Assembly (NCBI RefSeq): GCF_007570935.1
Contig: NZ_VLLR01000002.1
Span: forward strand, 62,001 to 126,000
DNA from: Lactobacillus sp. LL6
Lineage (GTDB): Bacteria > Bacillota > Bacilli > Lactobacillales > Lactobacillaceae
Direction of reading: 5' to 3'
Length of the DNA: 64,000 nucleotides
Position numbers and translations under genes: made by a program. Positions within the stretch are counted from its first letter, which is position 1; each line of letters opens with the position of its first letter. This document shows, in pieces, positions 44,767 through 53,293 of this stretch. The notes under the pieces were generated by a model that made no database searches, had not been told where the DNA came from, and saw only the letters and a program-made list of their open reading frames with translations.

Positions 44767-45093
44767 ATGACAGTCAGATTAGGACAAATGATGCATGTCA
44801 ATCCAAACTATTTTGACGAATATGAAAAACGTCATAGAAGTTTACCTACTAAATTTCCTCAAATGAAAAAAGCATTGAAGGAAGCAGGTGCACATAACTA
44901 TTCAATCTATTTAGATAAAAAAACAGGTACTCTGTTTGCCTATCTTGAAGTTGACAATATTGAAAAATATAAGGCAATTGCAAAAACTGAAGGTTGTAAA
45001 GAATGGTGGCATTACATGGCAAAGCTAATGGATGTTAATCCAGATGAGAGCCCAGTTACTTACGATTTGCATGAAGTATTTCACATGGATTAA
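44767..45093 (+). CDS. rhaM: L-rhamnose mutarotase RhaM
   Basis: This small dimeric enzyme interconverts the alpha and beta anomers of L-rhamnose so that RhaA can act. It is 108 aa, the family length. It starts VRLGQMMHVNPNYFDEYEKRH, where His and Tyr are active-site residues, and ends with WWHYMAKLMDVNPD. The gene starts one base after rhaB stops, with AAGGAAGTG as its ribosome site, so the two are coupled. Confidence 0.95.
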   Translation: MTVRLGQMMHVNPNYFDEYEKRHRSLPTKFPQMKKALKEAGAHNYSIYLDKKTGTLFAYLEVDNIEKYKAIAKTEGCKEWWHYMAKLMDVNPDESPVTYDLHEVFHMD

Positions 45094-45105
45094 AAGGAGA
45101 AAATT

Positions 45106-46374
45106 ATGGTTAGTGAAAAAGAAGTCGAGACAGCATATCAAGTAGCAAAACAACGTTATGCAGAAGTTGGTGTGGATACGGAAGAGGTTTTAAAGAAATT
45201 ACAAAATATTCGAGTATCACTTCCTTGTTGGCAAGGTGATGATATTCATGGCTTTTTAACACCAGATCAGGCTCTTTCAGGCGGTATTGGTGTTTCTGGG
45301 AACTTTCCAGGTGGTGCTAGAACTCTTGATGAGTTAACAAGTGACTTGGGAGAAGCTTTTAAGATGATTCCAGGTAAGCAAAGATTGCAACTTCACCAAA
45401 TTTATGCTGTAACTGATGGCAAAAAGAAAGATGTATCTGAAGTTGGTCCAGAAGACTTTAAATATTGGGTAGATTGGGCTAAAAAACAAGGAATTTACTT
45501 AGACTTTAATCCAACCTTTTTCTCAAGTCCTAAAGTTAAAGAAAATTGGACATTAGCGAGTCCTGAAAAGAGTGTTCGTGACTATTGGATTCAAGTTGGT
45601 AAGAATGCACGTGCAATTTCTAATTACTTTGGTGAAGAACAAGGTGCACAATCAGTAGATAACTTCTGGATTATGGATGGTTATAAAGATGAGCCAATTA
45701 GTCGCTTAGCTCCGCGTGAAAGATTAGTTGAATCACTTGATGAAATCAATAAGAAAGAATATCCAGTTAAGAATACTATGGAAAGCTATGAAGGTAAATT
45801 ATTTGGTACTGGTATTGAAAGCTATACTGCAGGTTCTCATCTCTTCTATAATAACTATGCCCTAACTCGAGATAAGTATTGGTGTATGGATATTGGTCAC
45901 TTCCATGAAGCAGTAGACCCAGCAGATTATTTATCATCATTCCTTGAGTTTGGTCGTGGGATGTTCTTGCACATTTCTCGTCCAGTTCACTGGGATAGTG
46001 ATCACGTTCCAGCAATGAACGATATGCTGATTAGAATGATGAGAGCACTAGTACGAGATAATTTCCTTGATAGAACTACCATTGGTCTTGACTTCTTTGA
46101 TGCTACTATTAACCGTGTGGGTGCATGGGTAATTGGTACTCGTTCAGTTCAAAAAGCACTTCTTCTTGGCTTGCTTGCTCCAATTGATGAATTGAAGGAT
46201 GCAGAAAACCATTATGACTTTACTCTTCGTTTAGCTGAAACAGAAGAATTGAAGTCATTCCCATTTGGAGCAGTTTGGGATGAATTCTGTTTACGTAATA
46301 ATGTTCCTGTAGGTATGGATTGGTATAAAGAACTTAAGGAATATGAAGCAAATGTTCAATTAAAGAGAAACTAA
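45106..46374 (+). CDS. rhaA: L-rhamnose isomerase RhaA
   Basis: RhaA is the manganese-dependent isomerase from L-rhamnose to L-rhamnulose. It is 422 aa, normal length. Its marks are LPCWQGDDIHGF near residue 38, YLDFNPTFFSSPKVK with the His/Asp metal site region, SYTAGSHLFYNNYALTRDKYWCMDIGHFHE, and ISRPVHWDSDHVP. AAAGGAGAAA lies before the ATG, 12 bases after rhaM. Base composition here is somewhat higher in GC than its neighbours, as expected of a well-expressed gene. Confidence 0.95.
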   Translation: MVSEKEVETAYQVAKQRYAEVGVDTEEVLKKLQNIRVSLPCWQGDDIHGFLTPDQALSGGIGVSGNFPGGARTLDELTSDLGEAFKMIPGKQRLQLHQIYAVTDGKKKDVSEVGPEDFKYWVDWAKKQGIYLDFNPTFFSSPKVKENWTLASPEKSVRDYWIQVGKNARAISNYFGEEQGAQSVDNFWIMDGYKDEPISRLAPRERLVESLDEINKKEYPVKNTMESYEGKLFGTGIESYTAGSHLFYNNYALTRDKYWCMDIGHFHEAVDPADYLSSFLEFGRGMFLHISRPVHWDSDHVPAMNDMLIRMMRALVRDNFLDRTTIGLDFFDATINRVGAWVIGTRSVQKALLLGLLAPIDELKDAENHYDFTLRLAETEELKSFPFGAVWDEFCLRNNVPVGMDWYKELKEYEANVQLKRN

Positions 46375-46396
46375 TCTTAGGAGACAATGAAGAAAA

Positions 46397-47218
46397 ATGG
46401 CAAAATTTATTGACTCGGTTTTTATTAGAGATATGAAAAATATTACTCGTCAAAGTTATGATAATGGCTGGGATGAGCGTAACGGAGGTAATATGAGTAT
46501 TCGTATTACTCCGGAAGAAATAGGTGAATACGATGATGTTAAAGAAGTTAAAAGATCGTTTGACCTTGGTTTTGACGCTCGTGCCGTGGCAGGGCAATCC
46601 TTTTTGGTCACGGGAACGGGACGCTACTTTAGGAATGTATTTCAAAATACTGAAGAAGATTTGGGGTTAGTTCGGATAAGTAGTGATGGTAAAAAAGGTG
46701 AAATTGTTTGGGGCTATACTGATGGTGCAAAGCCTACCAGTGAGTTTCCAACACATTTAATGGCACATATTGCAAGACTTAAGCTTGATCCAAAGCAAAG
46801 AGTTGTTATGCATTGTCACTTAACAAACTTAATTGCAATGTCATTTACTCAACCACTTGATGAAAAATACTTCTCAAAAACTATTTGGAAGATGCAAGCT
46901 GAAAGTATGCCAGTTTTACCAGAAGGATTAGGAATTATTCCTTATGAAACTCCAGGCACGACAATTATTGGGGAACATACTGCTAAAAAAATTGCGGATA
47001 AATTTAGAGTAGTTATGTGGCCACATCATGGGATTTTTGCGGTAGGTGATACACCAGATGAATGTTTTGGTTTAATTGAAACTGTAGAAAAAGCTGCAAC
47101 AATTTTTACTGCAATTCAAGCTCAAGGAGGAAATCGTATCGACGAAATTACTGATAAGCAATTAGTAGAAATTGCTAAGTACTTTAATGTTACACCAAGA
47201 GAAGGATTCTTGGATTAA
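46397..47218 (+). CDS. rhaD: Rhamnulose-1-phosphate aldolase RhaD
   Basis: RhaD is the class II aldolase that splits rhamnulose-1-phosphate into DHAP and L-lactaldehyde. It is 273 aa. The zinc ligands are visible as VVMHCHLTNLIA (two His) and WPHHGIFA. The N-terminus has WDERNGGNMSIRI and the phosphate-binding VTGTGRYFRN. It is the last gene of the rha operon, 22 bases after rhaA with TAGGAGA. The lactaldehyde would be reduced or oxidised by enzymes not present in this window. Confidence 0.94.
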   Translation: MAKFIDSVFIRDMKNITRQSYDNGWDERNGGNMSIRITPEEIGEYDDVKEVKRSFDLGFDARAVAGQSFLVTGTGRYFRNVFQNTEEDLGLVRISSDGKKGEIVWGYTDGAKPTSEFPTHLMAHIARLKLDPKQRVVMHCHLTNLIAMSFTQPLDEKYFSKTIWKMQAESMPVLPEGLGIIPYETPGTTIIGEHTAKKIADKFRVVMWPHHGIFAVGDTPDECFGLIETVEKAATIFTAIQAQGGNRIDEITDKQLVEIAKYFNVTPREGFLD

Positions 47219-47341
47219 AAATTAAATAGACAATTTAGTAGAAAAAGTTTTTCGTTTATCATCTCACATAAAAATGAAAACTTTAATAACTACCCTCTAA
47301 GGTGAAATAACAGATTAAAGAAGAGCGAGTGAAAAATTTTA

Positions 47342-47392
47342 TAGTGACCCATGAAGCTCATACTAAAGCATCGTGGATCACTATATTATTTA
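47342..47392 (+). terminator. Terminator of the rhaBMAD operon
   Basis: ATAGTGA-CCCATG and CGTGGATCACTAT arms form a long hairpin followed by ATTATTT. It lies in the 308-base gap before the fused kinase-aldolase gene. The rest of that gap has only AT-rich promoter-like sequence. Confidence 0.75.
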
Positions 47393-47526
47393 TTAATCGC
47401 TTTGTTTCTTAATAGTAAATAATATTTATTATTTAGAGATAATATGTTGCAAATAATAAATATAAGACTAAAATATAAGTGTAAAAGATAAACTATATTT
47501 CTTATAGAGAAACAGGAAGTGGAATT

Positions 47527-49164
47527 ATGAATGAATTTATTACAATGGGTGAACCTCTTGTTGTATTTTGTTCAACTCAATTGAATGTTTCTGTTACTAA
47601 TGCAACTAATTTTAGTAAGGTAATCGGCGGTGCAGAACTCAATGTGGCTATTGGAGTCAATAGGTTGGGGCATAGTGCGGAATATATCAGTCAAGTTGGA
47701 GAAGATCCTCAGGGGAAATTTATACAAGAGCAAATAAAAGATAGACATATTAATACTAAATATTTAAAAGAAACTGATAAATATTTAACTGGTTACCAGA
47801 TGAAACAATTGGTTTCACAGGGTGACCCAAATGTTTATAACTTTCGCAAAGACTCAGCTGCTTCACATATTTCTTCAAGGATTATTGAAAAAATCAATTT
47901 GAATCATGTGAAATATGCACATTTAACGGGAATCATGCCTGGAATATCTGAAGAAGCCAGAAAAAGTTGTTTCGAATTTGCAAAAAAATGTAATAAAAAT
48001 AAAGTTCTCTTAACTTTTGATCCTAATTTACGTCCACACTTATGGACAGATTTGAATGAGATGAAAAATGTAATAAACAATTTAGCAAAGTATGCAGATA
48101 TTATATTGCCTGGTCAAAAAGAGGGAGAATTTTTAACTGGTACAAGTGACCCAGAAAAGATTGCCGATTTTTATTTAAAGAGTAGTCAAACTAAAGCTGT
48201 ATTTGTAAAAGTGGGTTCCAAAGGTTCTTATGTAAAGACGAAACTTGATGAGCATGGAAAATTTATTCCAGGATTTAAAGTGAAGAAAGTAGTTGACACT
48301 GTTGGGGCCGGAGATGGGTTTGCAGTTGGAGTAATTACTGCGTTAATGGAGAATAAAGGTTACTTAGAAGCTGCTAGGAGAGGAAATGCTATTGGTGCTA
48401 TGCAAGTGCAAACGCATGGTGATAATGATGGTTATCCTACCAGAAATCAATTAAAAAAATTTTATGAAAGTGAGAGAATAAAGAAAATGAATTTACCAAA
48501 ATTTACTTCATTAGAAAAAGTGCATGATGCTGGGATAGTTGGTGTAATAAGAGGCAATAGTGAAGAAAACGCATATAAAACAGCTCAAGCGTGTATTAAG
48601 GGAGGAATTACAGCAATTGAGCTAGCCTTTACTTCTCCAAGTGCAAATATAACCATCAAGAAGTTATCCGATGAATATTCAAATAATCCTAATATAGTAA
48701 TTGGGGCTGGAACGGTGTTAGAAGCTGAAACAGCTAGATTAGCAATTATAGCTGGAGCTAAGTTTATTGTAAGTCCTTCCTTTAATGAAGAAACTGCTAA
48801 GGAATGCAATTTATATGGAGTTCCATATATTCCAGGTTGCTTTAGTCCAACTGAAATACAAAAAGCTCTAAGCTATGGATCAGATATTGTAAAAATTTTC
48901 CCAGGCTCTATTGCAGGTAAAGAAATGATTAAGGAAATCCATGGACCATTTCCATATGTGAACGTTATGCCGAGTGGTGGTGTTTCCATTGATAATATGA
49001 ATGAATGGTTTAATGCAGGTGCATATGTGGTAGGAATTGGAGGAAGTTTGGTAGAGCCAGCTAAATCAGATGATTTTGAAGGAGTTACTGCAAATGCGCG
49101 AGCATTTAAAGATGAATTAAATAATGTAAAACAGAAAAACCAAGCTTTGCCAATTAGTATATAA
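47527..49164 (+). CDS. Fused KDG kinase and KDPG aldolase
   Basis: This single 545-aa protein joins two consecutive steps. Residues 1 to about 315 are a PfkB-family 2-keto-3-deoxygluconate kinase with GGAELNVAIGVNRLG, LLTFDPNLRPHLW and the catalytic DTVGAGDGFAVG. Residues from about 320 are a KDPG/KHG aldolase with GVIRG, AIELAFTSP (catalytic Glu), GAGTVL, FIVSPSF, PGCFSPTEI, DIVKIFPGS (Schiff-base Lys) and NVMPSGGV. Most bacteria encode these separately. The product takes KDG from KduD to pyruvate and glyceraldehyde-3-phosphate. There is no stop or frameshift between the halves. It has its own promoter region and terminator. Confidence 0.93.
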   Translation: MNEFITMGEPLVVFCSTQLNVSVTNATNFSKVIGGAELNVAIGVNRLGHSAEYISQVGEDPQGKFIQEQIKDRHINTKYLKETDKYLTGYQMKQLVSQGDPNVYNFRKDSAASHISSRIIEKINLNHVKYAHLTGIMPGISEEARKSCFEFAKKCNKNKVLLTFDPNLRPHLWTDLNEMKNVINNLAKYADIILPGQKEGEFLTGTSDPEKIADFYLKSSQTKAVFVKVGSKGSYVKTKLDEHGKFIPGFKVKKVVDTVGAGDGFAVGVITALMENKGYLEAARRGNAIGAMQVQTHGDNDGYPTRNQLKKFYESERIKKMNLPKFTSLEKVHDAGIVGVIRGNSEENAYKTAQACIKGGITAIELAFTSPSANITIKKLSDEYSNNPNIVIGAGTVLEAETARLAIIAGAKFIVSPSFNEETAKECNLYGVPYIPGCFSPTEIQKALSYGSDIVKIFPGSIAGKEMIKEIHGPFPYVNVMPSGGVSIDNMNEWFNAGAYVVGIGGSLVEPAKSDDFEGVTANARAFKDELNNVKQKNQALPISI

Positions 49165-49218
49165 TGTTTAATTTTTAGATTTATTAATAAAAATTTTATA
49201 AAAAGTATCCCTAATGTA

Positions 49219-49258
49219 AAGTACTATAAAATACTTCTATATTTTATAGTACTTTTTT
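49219..49258 (+). terminator. Terminator of the kinase-aldolase gene
   Basis: AAGTACTATAAAATA pairs with TATTTTATAGTACTT and is followed by TTTT. A perfect 15-base stem. Confidence 0.9.
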
Positions 49259-49317
49259 AATTTTTTATAGAAAAGTAAGAATATTTGAGGAGGTTTTGGT
49301 TTTTTAGTAAATATTTA

Positions 49318-50229
49318 TTACCAGCTTTCACGTACTATCGAAATAGATTTTTTCATATATTTTATAATTATTGGATAAACTTCCTTTCTTTTAGTTGCGT
49401 GTGTATAAGCAACTCCGTAAATATTTTGAATGTCCATTTCTAAAGGAATATAGCGTATTTCTTTTTCCTCTTTGTCATATAAAATTCCAGGAACAATGCC
49501 AAGGCCTTTATTTAATTTGATAAGTTCATTTAATACCAAACTATCTGAAATTGTTTTAATATTATTAATTTTAAACTTTGTTTTTAGTTCATATTGAAGT
49601 CTTTCTAATGCTGGTAATGGATTAGTAGCTTGCCAAATAAAAAGCTTTCTTTTATGCAATTCATTTGGGTAAAGATGATTATTTAAATACATAGGATCGT
49701 TTTTTCCTACCATTACAGAAAGTGGCCGACTTAAAAATGATGTAAAGGCAATTTCAGTATGATTTTTGAAGTAATCTTTTTGATAAATTAAAAAATCAAT
49801 TTTCTTATTTATTAATAAACTTGCTAAATCTTCTTGATTACTTGGATCAATTAGTCGCAATCTTAAATCAATATTGGTGTGATGTGCTAAAAGACGAATA
49901 AAAAGTGGTAAATATTCATGTTCAAAAGGAATATCCATATATCCAATAGTTACAGTATGTTGAATAGTTTTATCTGTCTCATGTAACTCAGTAATTAAAT
50001 TTTGTACTTCTGAATCAATTCTTTGCATTCGTTCATAGAATAATTGACCTGCTTTTGTTAAAGAAATTTTTTGATGACTACGTTTGATTAATTCAACATC
50101 TAATTCTTTTTCGAGATTTTTGATATTCTTTGAAATAGTAGATTGAGATAAAAAGAGTTGTTGTGCAGTTTCTGTAAAGCTTAAAGTCTTAGCTATATTT
50201 AAAAAAATTTTGATTTGATTGCTATTCAT
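49318..50229 (-). CDS. LysR-family transcription regulator
   Basis: This LysR regulator is about 303 aa. The N-terminal HTH is NIAKTLSFTETAQQLFLSQ followed by STISKNIKNLEKELDVELIKR, and the C-terminal periplasmic-binding-like effector domain is complete. The ATG at 50229 has GAGGAATATT ahead, and I prefer it to a second ATG 12 bases upstream. It is divergent from the MFS and flavoprotein genes, with a gap of about 110 bases, so it probably controls them. The effector is unknown. Confidence 0.88.
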   Translation of the reverse strand: MNSNQIKIFLNIAKTLSFTETAQQLFLSQSTISKNIKNLEKELDVELIKRSHQKISLTKAGQLFYERMQRIDSEVQNLITELHETDKTIQHTVTIGYMDIPFEHEYLPLFIRLLAHHTNIDLRLRLIDPSNQEDLASLLINKKIDFLIYQKDYFKNHTEIAFTSFLSRPLSVMVGKNDPMYLNNHLYPNELHKRKLFIWQATNPLPALERLQYELKTKFKINNIKTISDSLVLNELIKLNKGLGIVPGILYDKEEKEIRYIPLEMDIQNIYGVAYTHATKRKEVYPIIIKYMKKSISIVRESW

Positions 50230-50341
50230 AATATTCCTCATTCCAATTCGTCATGACATTATTCTTATTATAGTTAAACCTAAAGAATTTTTCAGTATAT
50301 TATTAATCATGTAAATGATAATAAAAAAGGAGGGTAATGTA

Positions 50342-51592
50342 ATGAAAAAAGCTACGGTAAATATATTCCCTTGGATTGTCATGCTATCATTGGGTTTAAT
50401 TTCAGCAGCTTGTTTAGGATCGAGTATGGTTTTAATGGGCTCATTTTTAACACCAATTAGCCAATCAATGAAAGTATCCGTTTCTATTACTTCTTATTAC
50501 TATACTGTAATTGTTTTAGTAATGGCTATGATGATGCCGATTGTTCCTAAAATTTTAGCTAAAGTTAATAATACTTTGATATATTTAATTACATCGATTT
50601 TAGTGACAATTAGTTTATTTTTAATTGGTAACTTTACACAAATTTGGATGTTTTTTGCAATAGCGATTGTGATTGGTATTAGTATTTCATTTATGTCTTT
50701 TGTACCTGTCGGCATTATTGTTGATAATTGGTTTATAAATAAAACTAATTTAGCTATTGGAATTTGTTGGGCAGTTACCTCTGTATATCAAGGAGTTATG
50801 AGTCCATTATTAGCCAATTGGATTACGTTAGTAGGGTGGAAAGCCACTTTGAGTATTTTGGCAATAATTGTAGGTATTTTAAGTATTCCATTTTCTTTTT
50901 TAGTCAAATTTTCACCAGAGATGGTTCGCAAAAAGCCATTTGGTTATAAGGAAGATAAAAAAGAAAAAATAATTTCTAAAACGAAAATTGTGTCAACACA
51001 TAAAATTCTTACCTCTAAAGCTTTTTGGATATTACTGGTTCTATTATGTTTATTTCAGTTTCCTGCAGTTTTAAATCAGATGTTTCCAACTTATGCAATT
51101 AGTGCTGGTTTTAAAGAAACAGTTGGTGGTTTTATGGTTACAGCTGCAATGTTCTTTGATATTTTTCTTAATCCTTTAATTGGTGCTACTTTTGATAAAG
51201 TTGGTGCTTTTAAAGGTAGCATTCTTTGGTTGATTGTAGGTTTGCTTTCTTATGGATTATTAATTGTAGCTACTAATAATCATTCAGCTGATTTAGCAAT
51301 CTTAGGTGCTGGGATTAATGATGTAATTTATATTTTTTTAGGTACAGGTATTACTGCAATTGCAGCAGAACTTTTGGGAAAGGGAGCTTTTGCAAAAGGT
51401 TTTTCATTTGTTAGTTCAGTTAGTTTTGTAATTGGTGCGTTTGCGATGCCACTTAATAACTTTATTGCTGAAAAATTCAACGGTTTTGATGCAGTATATA
51501 TTTTCTTTGCAATTTTAATTTTATTAACTATTGTACTAATTGGATACGGTTCAAACAATACTTTTGATAAGCAATATGGAAATAAATTATAA
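50342..51592 (+). CDS. MFS transporter (OFA/monocarboxylate-like)
   Basis: This major facilitator protein is about 416 aa with 12 predicted helices. It begins MKKATVNIFPWIVMLSLGL. The ATG at 50342 has AAAGGAGGG ahead, which rules out the longer frame start. The overall pattern, with short loops and FSPEMVRKKPFG in the central loop, resembles oxalate/formate-type antiporters. It is coded 10 bases before an FAD reductase-like gene, so it may bring in that enzyme's substrate or export its product, for example a carboxylate. Confidence 0.85.
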   Translation: MKKATVNIFPWIVMLSLGLISAACLGSSMVLMGSFLTPISQSMKVSVSITSYYYTVIVLVMAMMMPIVPKILAKVNNTLIYLITSILVTISLFLIGNFTQIWMFFAIAIVIGISISFMSFVPVGIIVDNWFINKTNLAIGICWAVTSVYQGVMSPLLANWITLVGWKATLSILAIIVGILSIPFSFLVKFSPEMVRKKPFGYKEDKKEKIISKTKIVSTHKILTSKAFWILLVLLCLFQFPAVLNQMFPTYAISAGFKETVGGFMVTAAMFFDIFLNPLIGATFDKVGAFKGSILWLIVGLLSYGLLIVATNNHSADLAILGAGINDVIYIFLGTGITAIAAELLGKGAFAKGFSFVSSVSFVIGAFAMPLNNFIAEKFNGFDAVYIFFAILILLTIVLIGYGSNNTFDKQYGNKL

Positions 51593-51602
51593 GGAGAGAA
51601 AA

Positions 51603-53198
51603 ATGAAATATAATAATTATGATATCGTAATTGTTGGAGCTTCTAATGCTGGTGGAATGGCAGCAGCTACTGCTATTCAAAATAGTGAAAAGGTATTGGT
51701 CATTGATAAGATGAAGAGTGCAGGTTATTTATATCGTGACACAATTGCTTCCCTTGGTAGTAAAGCTCAAAAAAGAGCGGGAGTAAAAATTAATAAAACA
51801 AAGTTATTAAACTTTTTATCAGCTTTCGCTCAAGATAATGTTGATCAAAGATTATTAAGAATATGGGCTGATCACAGTGCTGAACCAGTGGACTGGATTG
51901 AGGATAATATCTTGAAACCTAGAGGTGCGTATATGTCTGCTACTAACGATGCCCCATATAAAACTTTAATTAATACAGCTTTTCCAACTGGAAATGAAGT
52001 AACCAATAAAGATGGTAGTTATTGGGAAATGGAATATGGTAATTGGCTTTTAGAAAAACTTCAAAACTTAGGAGTTGAGTTTTCATGGCAAACTAAATTA
52101 GAACATTTGATAGTTAAATATGGTAGAGTGAAAGGGTTAATAGTTAGAAATGAAGTAAGTAAAGAAACTGATGTAATTTATGCTAAAAATGTTATTATTT
52201 GTACTGGTGGTTATGGTGCAAATGAAGCGTTAATGCAGAAGTGGAACCCGTTAGGATTAAAAACTAATATGTATTCTGATAGTCAAAGAGATGATGGGTC
52301 AGGTATTATTGCTGCCATTGAAGCTGGAGCAGTTAAAGATGAACAACCAGCTTCAATTGTCTTTAATCGTGGGGCAGTTCCAGTTGGAACTAATGCAATT
52401 GACTTTTATAAAATTAATTTAACTCCACCCAATGATCCAGGGTATCTATGGTTAGGTAGCTATCCATTCTTGAAAGTAAATTTAAATGGTGAACGCTTCT
52501 TTAATGAGAGTGCACCTTATCAATTTGATATGAATTCAGCTTCTAAGCAACCTGGCTATCTTGAAGTAACTATTTGGAATGAAAAGATGATGAGTGAGGC
52601 TGTTTTAAAACAATTTCATACTTTGGGTTGTTCTAGGCTAAGTTTTCCAGGTATTTTTACAGCTGAAGAAGCACAAGAAGAAGTAAATCGAAGGATTAAA
52701 GATGGATTAGTACAAAAAGCTGATACAATTGAAGAGCTTGCAAATAAATTACAATTACCTGTTGGTAATTTAAAGAGAAGTATTACTCGTTATAATAAAC
52801 TTGCAAATAAAAAGCAAGATGATGATTTTGGTAAGGAAGATTATCGACTTTATCCGATAGAAAGTGGTCCGTATTATGGTGCATGGCTTGGTGGTAGATT
52901 GTTGGCAACTCTTGACGGCTTAAGAGTAAATACTAAAATGCAAGTTTTAAATAATTTAGGTAATGCAATTCCAGGTTTATATGCAGCTGGCAACTGTTCT
53001 GGTGGGTTCTTCTGGGGATCATATCCAGATCGTGTTCCGGGATTAACAGCCAGTCATGCAATGACATTTGGAATGTTAGCTGGTAGAATTGCAGCTAATG
53101 ATGGTAAATTGCCTAATAGTTCACATGTTCCTCCTAAGGTTCATACGGTTAAAGTAGCTGATGATGTAGAAGCTTCAACAGGCGCTTCTGAGCAATAA
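51603..53198 (+). CDS. FAD-dependent reductase, fumarate reductase flavoprotein-like
   Basis: This flavoprotein is about 531 aa and belongs to the FAD_binding_2 family. The nucleotide fold is YDIVIVGASNAGGMAAA at the start. A second FAD contact is NVIICTGGYGANEALM, and the C-terminal site is IPGLYAAGNCSGGFFWGSYP. Family members reduce double bonds in fumarate, urocanate, cinnamates or steroids. No heme or FMN domain is fused and there is no signal peptide, so it would act inside the cell with an unknown electron donor. AAGGAGAG precedes the ATG at 51603. It is co-transcribed with the MFS gene. Confidence 0.85.
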   Translation: MKYNNYDIVIVGASNAGGMAAATAIQNSEKVLVIDKMKSAGYLYRDTIASLGSKAQKRAGVKINKTKLLNFLSAFAQDNVDQRLLRIWADHSAEPVDWIEDNILKPRGAYMSATNDAPYKTLINTAFPTGNEVTNKDGSYWEMEYGNWLLEKLQNLGVEFSWQTKLEHLIVKYGRVKGLIVRNEVSKETDVIYAKNVIICTGGYGANEALMQKWNPLGLKTNMYSDSQRDDGSGIIAAIEAGAVKDEQPASIVFNRGAVPVGTNAIDFYKINLTPPNDPGYLWLGSYPFLKVNLNGERFFNESAPYQFDMNSASKQPGYLEVTIWNEKMMSEAVLKQFHTLGCSRLSFPGIFTAEEAQEEVNRRIKDGLVQKADTIEELANKLQLPVGNLKRSITRYNKLANKKQDDDFGKEDYRLYPIESGPYYGAWLGGRLLATLDGLRVNTKMQVLNNLGNAIPGLYAAGNCSGGFFWGSYPDRVPGLTASHAMTFGMLAGRIAANDGKLPNSSHVPPKVHTVKVADDVEASTGASEQ

Positions 53199-53293
53199 TT
53201 CTCTATATCTTCTTAACCCATGTATTCAATTGCCTTATAGTGGTAGAATATTATAGCAAAATAATAATTGAATACTTGTTAAGGAGTAAAAAA

